This document shows, piece by piece, positions 33,480 through 44,397 of a stretch of 64,000 nt of DNA; the first letter of the stretch is position 1; every line of letters starts with the position of its first letter. The DNA is from a bacterium (lineage in GTDB: Bacteria > Actinomycetota > Thermoleophilia > Solirubrobacterales > Solirubrobacteraceae). A model generated the notes under the pieces. It was not told the origin of the DNA. It saw nothing but the letters and a program-made list of their open reading frames with translations, and did no database searches. Made by a program: the position numbers and the translations under genes. The DNA is taken from contig JAJPKQ010000004.1 of NCBI GenBank assembly GCA_021323635.1, positions 186,001-250,000 of the forward strand, in the 5' to 3' direction.

Positions 33480-35306
33480 CTACCCGCCCGCCGCGAGCGC
33501 CGCCGCCTCGGCGTCTGCCAGCTGGCGCTCGATCAGCGAGAGCCCCGCCGACCAGAAGCCCGGGTCGGAGAGGTCGACGCCGACGATCGCCGCAAGCTCC
33601 TCGGGCGGGCGCGAGCCGCCGGCGGCAAGCAGCTCCAGGTAGCGCGGCACGAGCTCCTCCCCGCGCTCCTCGTAGCGCTCGTAGATCGCCAGCGCGAGCA
33701 GCTGGCCGAAGGCGTAGGCGTAAACGTAGCCGGGGGTCTCGATGAAGTGGGGGATGTAGGACCACCAGCTGCCATAGCCCTCGGTGAGCGTGACCGAGTC
33801 GCCCAGCATCTCCGCCTGGCTCTCGCGCCAGAGCTCCGCGAAGCGATCGACGGAGATCTCGCCACGCTCCCTGCGCTCGCAGTGGACGAGCTCCTCGAAG
33901 CGGCTCATCGCGACCTGGCGGAAGACCGTCGCGATCCTGTCCTCGAGGTTTTCGGCCAGCAGCGCAAGGCGCGAGGCGGGGTCGTGGTCTTCGCGCAGCA
34001 GGCGCCCGAAGACGATCGTCTCGCCGAACACCGAGGCGGTCTCCGAGAGCGTGAGCGGGGTGTGCTGGTGAAAGATGCCCTGCGGCGCAGCAAGCGCGTA
34101 GTGAAGCGCGTGGCCGAGCTCGTGGGCGAGCGTGAGGACATCGCGGCGGCGGTGGGTGTAGTTGAGCAGCACATATGGCGCCACGCTCGGCACCGCCGCC
34201 GCCGCGAACGCCCCGCCGCGCTTGCCCTGCCGCACCGGCACATCGATGTGGCGCGCGGCGAACAGCTCCGCGGCGATCCTGCCGAGCTCGGGCGCGAAGG
34301 CGCTGTAGCTCTCGAGCACGAGCTCCTTGGCCTGCTCGAACTCGATGCGCTGCTCGTCCTCGCCGAGCGCCGCCATGCGGTCGTAGTCGTGCAGGGTCTC
34401 CACGCCCAGCAGCCTCGCCTTCAGGCGATACCAGCGCTGCGGGATGTCGTAGCGTGAGCGCACCGCGGCCAGCAGCGCTGCCACGGCCTCGTCGCTGACT
34501 TCGTTGGCGAGGTTTCGCGCCGAGAGCCAGCTGGGGTAGCGCCGCAGGCGATCCTCGACGGCCTTGTCGAGCAGGAGCGTGTTGAAGATGAACGCCCGCG
34601 TGCGCAGTCCCGGAGCAAGCGCTGCGCTCACCGCCGCAGCGGTCTGGCGACGGACCTCAGGCAGCGGCGAGTGCAGCTCGGCAAGCGCACGGTCGAGCGC
34701 GACGCGCTCCTGCTCTGCCCCTCGCGGCAGCGGGACCTCGATCGCCGAGACCAGCTCTTCGAAGAGCCTCCCCCACGCGCTTGCGCCGCTGAGCTCCTTC
34801 TCGGCGATGATGCGCTCCTCGGCTTCGCTCAGCAGGTGGTCGCGGTAGCGGCGCAGCGAGCGCAGATGGTGGGCACAGAAGTCAAGCTCCTCGCCGCCCG
34901 CAAGCAGCTCGGAGACCCGCTCCTCCGGCAGCGCCGCCCACTCCAGCTCGAAGAACAGCAGCTCGGTCTGCAGGGCGGTCTGCTGCTCCTGGGCCCTTGC
35001 GAGCAGCGCGCCGCGGGCCGGGTCGGAGGTGTCTGCGGAGAAGTCGAGCACCGCGTAGGCGCCGGCGCCCCCGGCTAGCTCGAGCACCTCCGCAAGCGCG
35101 CGCATCGCCTCGAGCAGCTCGTCGCGGTCAAGCTCGGCCACCCTGCCCCGATAGCGCTGCGCAAAGGCACGCGCGCCCGCCAGCGCCTCCTGTAGAGCGC
35201 TCTCTGCGCCCTCGGCCCCACGACCGTCGACGAGCTCGCCGAGCTCCCACCGCAGCGCATCGAGCTCATCGCCACCCTGCTGCGCTGTCGGCTCCACGCT
35301 CGCCAT
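33480..35306 (-). CDS. M3-family oligoendopeptidase F-like metallopeptidase
   Basis: Zinc motif HELGHALHY; LTLSETASVFGETIVF; GYGSWWSYIPHFIETPGYVYAYAFGQLLAL. Confidence 0.9.
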   Translation of the reverse strand: MASVEPTAQQGGDELDALRWELGELVDGRGAEGAESALQEALAGARAFAQRYRGRVAELDRDELLEAMRALAEVLELAGGAGAYAVLDFSADTSDPARGALLARAQEQQTALQTELLFFELEWAALPEERVSELLAGGEELDFCAHHLRSLRRYRDHLLSEAEERIIAEKELSGASAWGRLFEELVSAIEVPLPRGAEQERVALDRALAELHSPLPEVRRQTAAAVSAALAPGLRTRAFIFNTLLLDKAVEDRLRRYPSWLSARNLANEVSDEAVAALLAAVRSRYDIPQRWYRLKARLLGVETLHDYDRMAALGEDEQRIEFEQAKELVLESYSAFAPELGRIAAELFAARHIDVPVRQGKRGGAFAAAAVPSVAPYVLLNYTHRRRDVLTLAHELGHALHYALAAPQGIFHQHTPLTLSETASVFGETIVFGRLLREDHDPASRLALLAENLEDRIATVFRQVAMSRFEELVHCERRERGEISVDRFAELWRESQAEMLGDSVTLTEGYGSWWSYIPHFIETPGYVYAYAFGQLLALAIYERYEERGEELVPRYLELLAAGGSRPPEELAAIVGVDLSDPGFWSAGLSLIERQLADAEAAALAAGG

Positions 35307-35335
35307 CCGCCCGGCACGGTAGCATCGCCCGCCCG

Positions 35336-36133
35336 GTGCATGAGACTACCCCGACCGTCCACCTGCTCGCAAGCCCGCGCATCGAGCTCTCCGGCGTGCG
35401 CGCCTACCTGGAGGAGGTCGGCGGCAGCTCCTGGCTTGACCTGCGCGAAGCCGAGCGCCGCGAGGCGCAGGGGGGCGCAAGCGACGGCGAACTGCTGATC
35501 GAGCTAGCCGGCCGCGCCTGCTACCGCTCCTGGGAGCCGGGGCTGAACCCGAACGTCACCCGCATTCGCACCGACCGCAAGGCCTACTTCGCCAACATCC
35601 TCGCCTCCGGTCACGGCAGCGTGCTCGAGCATGCCAGCTACACCTTTGCGCTGCACAACGTCTCGCGTGTGGCAACGCACGAGATCGTCCGCCATCGCGC
35701 CGGGTCGGCCTTCAGCCAGGAGTCGCTGCGCTATGTCCGCCTGAGCGACATCGGCTTCCGCGTCGCTCCCGCGCTCGCGCCGCTGCGCGAGCGCGTGCTG
35801 GCGATCGTCGAGCAGCTCGAGGAGCTCCAGCGCCAGGGCGCCGCCGAGCTTGGCATCGACCAGGAGGGGGTGCCCTTCCACGTCAAGAAGGAGGTCACCT
35901 CCGCGCTGCGCCGTCTGGCGCCGATCGGCCTCTCGACGGACATCATCTGGAGCGCAAACTTGCGGACCCTGCGCCACGTGATCGAGATGCGCACCGACCC
36001 CGCGGCGGAGGAGGAGCTGCGATTGATCTTCGACCAGGTCGCGCGCATCGCCAGCGCGCAGGCACCGGAGCTCTTCGCAGACTTCACCCGCGGCGATGAC
36101 GGCGCCTGGCGCCCCGCCAATCACAAGGTCTGA
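35336..36133 (+). CDS. thyX: FAD-dependent thymidylate synthase (ThyX family)
   Basis: GTG start; FANILASGHGSVLEHASYTFALHNVSRVATHEIVRHRAGSAFSQESLRYV. Confidence 0.88.
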   Translation: MHETTPTVHLLASPRIELSGVRAYLEEVGGSSWLDLREAERREAQGGASDGELLIELAGRACYRSWEPGLNPNVTRIRTDRKAYFANILASGHGSVLEHASYTFALHNVSRVATHEIVRHRAGSAFSQESLRYVRLSDIGFRVAPALAPLRERVLAIVEQLEELQRQGAAELGIDQEGVPFHVKKEVTSALRRLAPIGLSTDIIWSANLRTLRHVIEMRTDPAAEEELRLIFDQVARIASAQAPELFADFTRGDDGAWRPANHKV

Positions 36134-36230
36134 GGGCGGGGGTCACGGCGCGCGGAGTCCGTCCGTCGCGGGGGCTATCTTCGTTGCCCATGAGCGCCTC
36201 GCAACCGTCGGCGCCGGTGGACTGAAGGCG

Positions 36231-37049
36231 ATGCTCGGGTCGATCATCAACCTCAACCAGCCTGCGCACTACCTGCACTGGCACTTCATCGATCTCTCGC
36301 CCGCGAACCTGACGGTCGTGATCGTGATGCTTGTGGTGTTCGCGCTTGCGATCCTGCTGCCCTTCCCCGGCGCAAGGAGCGCCGAGCGCCTGCCCGCGGT
36401 GCGGGCGAGCGCTCCGCAGGGCGCCCCGGCCCCAGGCACGGCCCCGGGGAGCTGGACCGGCCGCCTGCGCGAGCTCGCGCTGCGCTCGCTGCCGCCGGAG
36501 CGCCTGCTGCCCGACAGCCAGCCCGCCTATGTCGCCTCGTGGATCTACGTCTTCGGCGTGCTGACGTTAAGCGCGCTTGCGGTCGTGGTCGCAAGCGGGG
36601 TTGTGCTGGCGCTGAAGGGCCCCGCGTGGTGGCATGAGACAGGGATCGGGCACTTCTTCAACAGCGTCCATCTCTGGGCCGTAGAGCTGTTCTTCTTCGT
36701 CATGGTCGTGCACCTGTGGGGGAAGTTCTTCATGGCGGCATGGCGCGGCGGGCGGGCACGAACCTGGATGTCCGGTGTCGTGATCTTCCTGGTGGCGATC
36801 GGCACCGCGTTCACCGGCTACCTCTCTCAGCAGAACTTCGACTCGCAGTGGATCTCCACCCAGGCGAAGGACGCCATGAACTCGATGGGGATCGGCGCCT
36901 TCTTCAACGTCACCAACTTCGGCCAGATGTACTCCTACCACGTGATCCTGCTGCCGGCTGCGGTGCTTGCGATCGTCGTGGCCCACATCCTGCTCGTCCG
37001 CCGCCACGGGGTGGTGCCGCCGCTGCCCGGACGCGGGAGCGCTCGATGA
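36231..37049 (+). CDS. Cytochrome b (b6-like, N-terminal heme-binding domain) with extra N-terminal TM segment
   Basis: HLWAVELFFFVMVVH (H-x13-H) and HVILLPAAVLAIVVAH (H-x14-H) heme ligand spacing; TAFTGYLSQQNFDSQW. Confidence 0.8.
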   Translation: MLGSIINLNQPAHYLHWHFIDLSPANLTVVIVMLVVFALAILLPFPGARSAERLPAVRASAPQGAPAPGTAPGSWTGRLRELALRSLPPERLLPDSQPAYVASWIYVFGVLTLSALAVVVASGVVLALKGPAWWHETGIGHFFNSVHLWAVELFFFVMVVHLWGKFFMAAWRGGRARTWMSGVVIFLVAIGTAFTGYLSQQNFDSQWISTQAKDAMNSMGIGAFFNVTNFGQMYSYHVILLPAAVLAIVVAHILLVRRHGVVPPLPGRGSAR

Positions 37050-38044
37050 GGATGCTGCGGGCGCGTGAGCTCGATCGGGCGGCGCGCTCCTGGCAGGGGC
37101 CCTACCGACCCTACGACATCGTCAAGGAGGGCGTGATCGCGCTTGGCGCGGTGACGGTGATCGTGGTGATCGCCGCCATCCTCTTCTCATCGCCCGACGT
37201 GCGGCCGAGCACGATCGCGCAGTGGGCATCGCAAATGCCGCTCAACTTCGTGCAGACGGCAACCGAAGAGCTCGACTACACAAGCCACCTTGCAAAATAC
37301 GGCCCGCCTTATGACCACGGCAAGAGCTCCGTTCAGCACATCGCCTTCATCCATCTTCAGGAATGGCTGGGGATCAGCCATCCCATCGACACCGCAGAGG
37401 CCTACGTCATCGAACCGCTGCGGCGAATCCCGGCAGACCCGGCGCTCACGGCCGCGCTTTCGCAATACCTGCGCGCACCGGGCGCGACGCGAAAGCGCTG
37501 GGCGCTCGCCTACGCCGCAGCGCTGGGCCAGGCGCGCGAAGCGCCGGCGGCCGAAGGCGCGCACGCGCTGATCGTCCCCCAGGGCCCCTATGGGCCGATC
37601 GCGACGATGATGGCGTCGCTGCTCGCCGATGCCAAGAGCGGCGGCCTGGATGGCGCGCTGCTGACCTCGGGCGACTTCTACCAGACCGACTACACCAAGC
37701 CGCTGCTGTTCCTTGCGGACGGCGGGCTGCTTGAAGCGCGCGCGGGCCACGAACATCTGCTGGGCACGCAGTGGGGGATGATGAACGAGACCGGCAGCTA
37801 TCCGGGCCAGGTCTGGCTCTGGCTCTACACCTTCTGGTATCAGATCGAACCGTTCAAGTCCTCGTCGAACGCGGACGCCTATGCGATGGGGATCATGCTG
37901 CTCCTCTCGCTCGCCCTGCTGCTGATCCCGTTCATCCCGGGCCTGCGCGACATCCCGCGGGCGCTGCCCCTCTACAGGCTGATCTGGCGAGCGCACTACC
38001 GCAGCCAGGAGCAGCAGCCCGCCGGCCTTCAGCCTCGATCCTGA
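37046..38044 (+). CDS. Membrane-anchored partner protein with predicted extracytoplasmic domain and C-terminal helix
   Basis: ATG at 37046 overlaps cytochrome b stop; N-terminal TM, long soluble stretch, C-terminal MGIMLLLSLALLLIPFIPGLRDIPR. Confidence 0.7.
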   Translation: MRMLRARELDRAARSWQGPYRPYDIVKEGVIALGAVTVIVVIAAILFSSPDVRPSTIAQWASQMPLNFVQTATEELDYTSHLAKYGPPYDHGKSSVQHIAFIHLQEWLGISHPIDTAEAYVIEPLRRIPADPALTAALSQYLRAPGATRKRWALAYAAALGQAREAPAAEGAHALIVPQGPYGPIATMMASLLADAKSGGLDGALLTSGDFYQTDYTKPLLFLADGGLLEARAGHEHLLGTQWGMMNETGSYPGQVWLWLYTFWYQIEPFKSSSNADAYAMGIMLLLSLALLLIPFIPGLRDIPRALPLYRLIWRAHYRSQEQQPAGLQPRS

Positions 38045-38069
38045 GGCTCCTGCGGGCACGCGTGCAAGC

Positions 38070-40358
38070 GTGGCTAGGCTGCGTGCAGTGAGACCGATCC
38101 GCCCCGGCGCCAGAGCGCATCGCCACCACCACCTCCTCCTCGTAGCGGCGATCGCACCCCTGCTGATGAGCCTGCTGGCAGCGCCCGATGCGCTTGCGGT
38201 CGTGACCGAAACAAGCCTTCAGGTAACCTCGCCGAGCGGTACCTACCTGCTGGCCGACGAAGTCACAGGCGCCGACACGATCGCTCTTGCGGGCAGCTCC
38301 AACGGCAGCGCGGGCGAACGGCTGGACATCAACTGCTACTGGGGCAGCTCAAGCGCGGCGCTCGCGCGGGGCGTTGAAATCCAGAGCGGCGGCGCCTTTG
38401 CCTACAGCGGCCCGTTCACAGCGATCGCAGGGCACTCGTGCGTTCTGCGCGCCGTCCCGGAAGGCGAATCCACCGACCACCCGCCCGGCACGCCGACACG
38501 CTTCAATGGCCCGCTGCTTGCGCTTGACCTGCGCTACTCGGAAACGATCACGAAGGGGCCGAACGTCGGCAGGCTGGCAAGCCACTACATCTTCGCCGCC
38601 CAGACAGAAGGCGGCTTCGCGTACGGATCGCTCGGCAACTGCGCGCTGATGCTCTCAGAGCTCTATGTCCCGATCACCTTCGCCGAAGCGCCACTTGACT
38701 CCTGCGATGGGTTCCTGTGGTGGGAGAACGGTCAGGAAAAGGCCGGCTTTGCCAAGCCCACGCGCTCGGAGCTGCAGGTGGACGGGCGCAACGCCTACCT
38801 GCCCGGAAACGTGATCGACCTCTTTGCGCGCTCAGAAGACCTGCCGGGCTTTCCCGCCGAGAGCTACAAGCTCTCCGTCAACCCCGAAGATGGCGACCTC
38901 ACCCTCGAAGAAGCCGATGAAGTCGTCGCCTGCTCCCCCGCAAGCTCCTTCCCGCCGACCACCGAAGGCTGCACGAGCCTGCTGCCGACGGGGGTGCGCG
39001 CCTATCTGCGCGTCGAACAGAGCGGCGGCGGCAGGCAGTCCCGTCTGACCCAGTACTTCGAATCGACCGACGGCAAGGCCCATGAAGTGGACCTGCTCGA
39101 GGACAACCAGTTCGTCGCGCCGACCCAGGCCGGCGAGCTGTACCTGCCCTGGGCTTCGAGCGGCTTCTCAAGCTACGGGACGCCGGGCCAGAGCCTGCCG
39201 GCGCCGCCCGCCGGCCCCGGCTCGCTCTATCTGCGCGCCGCGCCGAGCGAAGGGCCGCTCGGCGCGATCACCTTTGCGGCCGCACCCGAAGGCGAGACGG
39301 TGGTCGGAGCCACGAACGGGCCCTCCGGGGTGGCGTGGCTGGACCTGCACTACCACCTGCTGGTTCCCGCCGCCGGATACGTCGCGCTCTCCTTCACCTA
39401 CTCCAACGCCTTCTCGATCGCCGAAGCGCAGCGCATGGCGCAAGCCGCCCAGGCCGCCTACCTGCCGCAGGTCGCGATCGCCGCCCCCCTCGCGGGCTCC
39501 GACACCGGCAGCGAGACGGTGACCGTCGCGGGGAGCGCAGCCGATGCGCTGGGGATCGCGAGCGTGTCGGTGAACGGCCAGCGGGTCGCGCTCTCTGGCG
39601 GCTCCTGGAGCACGACGCTCAGGCTCGCGCCTGGGCCAAACACGATCGACGCGATCGCAACCAACATCTTCGGCAACAGCTCGAGCGCACAGACGACGAT
39701 CACCTACACCCCGCCGCCCCCGCCGGGGCTGGCGCTGAGCGCCCCTGCCCACCCCACGCGCGACGGCATCGCGGTGACCCTCTCCTGCAATGAGCCAGCG
39801 CGCGTGAGCTGTCACGGCAGCGAGCGGATCTCAGCGCGCGTGCTGCTCCGCGGCAATCGCGCGATCGCGGCCGGATCGCAATCCGCCCGCCGCCACCTGA
39901 GCGCAGGCGGGCGCGCTCGCAAGCGGATCCGAGCGCAGACGCGAGGGCTTGGCGCCGTGCGCTTCACGATCAGTGGCGGCAGATCGCGCACCATCGTCGC
40001 GCCGCTGAGCAGCTACGGCAGGCGGCTGCTTCGGGGCCTGCATCAGATCGTCGTCACCGACCTCGTCACGAGCACGGACGCAGCCGGCAAGGGGGCGGCG
40101 GCGCTGACCAGCGCCACCCTCCGCCTGAGGGCGCTTGACATGCGCAGGGTCAAGCGCGCGATCACCCGGGCGCTGCGGCGCCGAGGTGCCCTGCGCGCGG
40201 CAGTTCGCTGCCCACGCTTTGCGATCGCCGCAGCGGGCGCGAGCTTCCGCTGCCGCGTGCTTGGGCGCGCCAAACGCCACCACCGCGGCCGCCGCGTGCC
40301 GATGCAGGTTGCCGTGCGCGAGCTGGGCGAAGACGGCGCATTCTCGCTGGTGCTCTAG
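38070..40358 (+). CDS. Exported multidomain protein with Ig-like/bacterial Big-type domain and a DUF4333-like C-terminus
   Basis: Signal-like LLLVAAIAPLLMSLLAAPDALA; VTVAGSAADALGIASVSVNGQRV...PNTIDAIATNIFGNSS; C-terminal VRCPRFAIAAAGASFRCRV. Confidence 0.65.
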   Translation: MARLRAVRPIRPGARAHRHHHLLLVAAIAPLLMSLLAAPDALAVVTETSLQVTSPSGTYLLADEVTGADTIALAGSSNGSAGERLDINCYWGSSSAALARGVEIQSGGAFAYSGPFTAIAGHSCVLRAVPEGESTDHPPGTPTRFNGPLLALDLRYSETITKGPNVGRLASHYIFAAQTEGGFAYGSLGNCALMLSELYVPITFAEAPLDSCDGFLWWENGQEKAGFAKPTRSELQVDGRNAYLPGNVIDLFARSEDLPGFPAESYKLSVNPEDGDLTLEEADEVVACSPASSFPPTTEGCTSLLPTGVRAYLRVEQSGGGRQSRLTQYFESTDGKAHEVDLLEDNQFVAPTQAGELYLPWASSGFSSYGTPGQSLPAPPAGPGSLYLRAAPSEGPLGAITFAAAPEGETVVGATNGPSGVAWLDLHYHLLVPAAGYVALSFTYSNAFSIAEAQRMAQAAQAAYLPQVAIAAPLAGSDTGSETVTVAGSAADALGIASVSVNGQRVALSGGSWSTTLRLAPGPNTIDAIATNIFGNSSSAQTTITYTPPPPPGLALSAPAHPTRDGIAVTLSCNEPARVSCHGSERISARVLLRGNRAIAAGSQSARRHLSAGGRARKRIRAQTRGLGAVRFTISGGRSRTIVAPLSSYGRRLLRGLHQIVVTDLVTSTDAAGKGAAALTSATLRLRALDMRRVKRAITRALRRRGALRAAVRCPRFAIAAAGASFRCRVLGRAKRHHRGRRVPMQVAVRELGEDGAFSLVL

Positions 40359-40362
40359 CGGG

Positions 40363-42381
<2,019 letters not shown>

Positions 42382-42384
42382 GCC

Positions 42385-43251
42385 TCACCCCTTGGCCTTT
42401 GCGGCGGCCTCTGCCTTCCTGGTGGCTGCTCCGCGCTCCGGCGCCGGCCAGGGAATCGCCTCGCCCTTGGCCCACGCCGGCGGGTCACCGCCGGGAAGCC
42501 GATTCAAGAGCAGGAAGCCGAGCGCCACCATGAACGCGCCCGGAACGATCTGCAGCGTGAAGGCGCCTGTGAACAGCGGCAGCAGGATGATCGCGGCGAT
42601 GACGCCCAAGGTGCGCAGCCAGCGCGGCAGCAGTCCCGCGCGCGTGGCCCGCAGCAGCGCCATGATCATGCCGACGACGAGCACTACCGGCAGCAGCAGA
42701 GCGAGGTAGCCGACGATCTGATTGGCCGCGCCGGTCGTGACCGCGCGTTCTACCGCAGCCTGCGTGAAGTTGTGGCCGGTGGCGAATTCGTGCGTGCGGA
42801 TCGCCCGCACGATCTGCGCGAGGATCATCACAAAGGCGCCGAGGAAGCCGCCGATCATGACCGTGATGCGCACCGCCGGCGAGGGCTCTGGCACGCGGAG
42901 GCGGACGGCTTCAAGCAGAAACAGCAGCCCGACCGTGAGCAGCGCGATGGCGATCGCCTCGAGCGCCGAGCCTGCGATCAGGCCCAGCGCATGGTGCGAG
43001 ATGTACCTGATCTCGGGCGTCTGCGGCGAGACGGCGACGGACGCCTTGCCTTCAAGCGCGGGCGCAAGCCCCTGGATGATCCCGACCGTGGGCAGGCCCG
43101 ACAGCGACTGGTAGATGACGATCGCTCCCAGCAGGTAGAGCACCCCCGCGGCGCTGACGGGCACGCCCAGACGCGCGCGGCGCTCGGCCTCGCCCTCCAG
43201 CAGCTCCCGGGGCCCCGAGCTCCGCTCGGTCTCATTGCCTGACCGTGCCAT
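42385..43251 (-). CDS. Polytopic membrane protein of unknown function
   Basis: 288-aa ORF with several hydrophobic helices. Confidence 0.5.
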   Translation of the reverse strand: MARSGNETERSSGPRELLEGEAERRARLGVPVSAAGVLYLLGAIVIYQSLSGLPTVGIIQGLAPALEGKASVAVSPQTPEIRYISHHALGLIAGSALEAIAIALLTVGLLFLLEAVRLRVPEPSPAVRITVMIGGFLGAFVMILAQIVRAIRTHEFATGHNFTQAAVERAVTTGAANQIVGYLALLLPVVLVVGMIMALLRATRAGLLPRWLRTLGVIAAIILLPLFTGAFTLQIVPGAFMVALGFLLLNRLPGGDPPAWAKGEAIPWPAPERGAATRKAEAAAKAKG

Positions 43252-43289
43252 CAGCGCGCAGTCTATGCGCCCGCCGCTACGATGGCGTC

Positions 43290-43562
43290 ATGGAGCAAGG
43301 TGGCCTTGGTGATCTCTTCGGCGACCCCGAGGAGCTGCAGCGGCGGCTGGCGGAGCTTGCGGAGCAGTTTCAGGGCCAGCAGCGCCTGGCCTGGGCCGAC
43401 AACGCGATCAAGCTGGCGGTCGACATGACCGTTGCGGCGATCGGTCGCATCAACGTCCAGGGCAACGCGGAGGCGCAGGCCGAGCAGATCCGCACCGTGA
43501 TCGCGCGGACCTTCCCTGAGGCGGTCGCGCTCGTCCGCGAGGCGCGCGAAGGGCTCCAGTAG
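43290..43562 (+). CDS. Small protein of unknown function
   Basis: ATG at 43290 in the 43245 ORF; amphipathic helical composition. Confidence 0.4.
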   Translation: MEQGGLGDLFGDPEELQRRLAELAEQFQGQQRLAWADNAIKLAVDMTVAAIGRINVQGNAEAQAEQIRTVIARTFPEAVALVREAREGLQ

Positions 43563-43563
43563 C

Positions 43564-43749
43564 CTAGAAGCTCTCGCCCTCTTCAAGGTCTTCGTAGTCG
43601 TCGAAGTCGACCTCTTCCTCGTCGGTGCCGAGGAGCTCGTCGTCTTCCTCCTCCCAATCGTCCGCGTCAAGTTCGCGCTCAGGTTCCTCAAGCCGGGTGC
43701 TCATCTGATCGAGACTCCTTCTTGTTGACTTGGTGTTGGGCTTGGCCAC
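43564..43749 (-). CDS. Small highly acidic protein of unknown function
   Basis: 61 aa ending DADDWEEEDDELLGTDEEEVDFDDYEDLEEGESF. Confidence 0.4.
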   Translation of the reverse strand: MAKPNTKSTRRSLDQMSTRLEEPERELDADDWEEEDDELLGTDEEEVDFDDYEDLEEGESF

Positions 43750-43770
43750 CTGCCAAGGGTCGGCCCGATC

Positions 43771-44259
43771 CTAGGCCGAGGCTCCGGCGGCTTCGGCCGA
43801 TGATAACCGCAGCACGCGCAGCACCTCTTCGTCATGCGTCGCGGGCGAGACCTTCGGGATCACGTGCATCACGACGCCATCGCCATCAACGATGAAGGTC
43901 GCCCGCTGGATGCCGAAGTACTCCCTCCCGTACATCGACTTCTTGACCCACACGCCATAGCGCTCGGCGACCGCGTGGTCCTCGTCGGAGAGCAGCGTGA
44001 AGCCCAGGCCGTACTTCTGGTCGAAGCGCTCCAGGCGCGCGACCGGGTCGGGCGAGATGCCGAGCACCCGCACACCCAGGCGCTCGTAGTCGCCGGCGTG
44101 GTCGCGCAGCGAGCAGGCCTGCTTGGTGCAGCCGGGCGTGTCGGCCTTGGGGTAGAAGTAGACCACGACAGGGCTGCCCCGCAGCTCCGAGAGGCGCACG
44201 AGCTGCCCATGCTGGTCGGGTAGCGCGAAGTCCGGAGCCTGCTCGCCCTGCTCGATCAT
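43771..44259 (-). CDS. bcp: Peroxiredoxin of the BCP/PrxQ type
   Basis: MIEQGEQAPDFALPDQHGQ..VVVYFYPKADTPGCTKQACSLRD; internal start chosen. Confidence 0.92.
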   Translation of the reverse strand: MIEQGEQAPDFALPDQHGQLVRLSELRGSPVVVYFYPKADTPGCTKQACSLRDHAGDYERLGVRVLGISPDPVARLERFDQKYGLGFTLLSDEDHAVAERYGVWVKKSMYGREYFGIQRATFIVDGDGVVMHVIPKVSPATHDEEVLRVLRLSSAEAAGASA

Positions 44260-44296
44260 GCGCCGATGGTAGCGCTCGGCGCCAGCGGGCGCTTGA

Positions 44297-44362
44297 AGCG
44301 GCTTGCAAGTACTTGCAAGTACTTGCAAGCAAGACTTGAAAGGCCGCCTTCAGCCGACTGGC
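44297..44362. repeat. Direct repeat copy 1 with three CTTGCAAG iterons (10-bp period)
   Basis: agcggcttgcaagtacttgcaagtacttgcaagcaagacttgaaaggccgccttcagccgactggc; matches 45899-45954. Confidence 0.85.
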
Positions 44363-44397
44363 GCCGCGCGGTCGACCGCGCTCAGAGCATCGGGCTG

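Noticed and set aside
44297-44362. Possible mini-CRISPR
   Set aside because: Only three 8-bp palindromes at 10-bp spacing with no unique spacers and no cas genes; reads as iterons instead.
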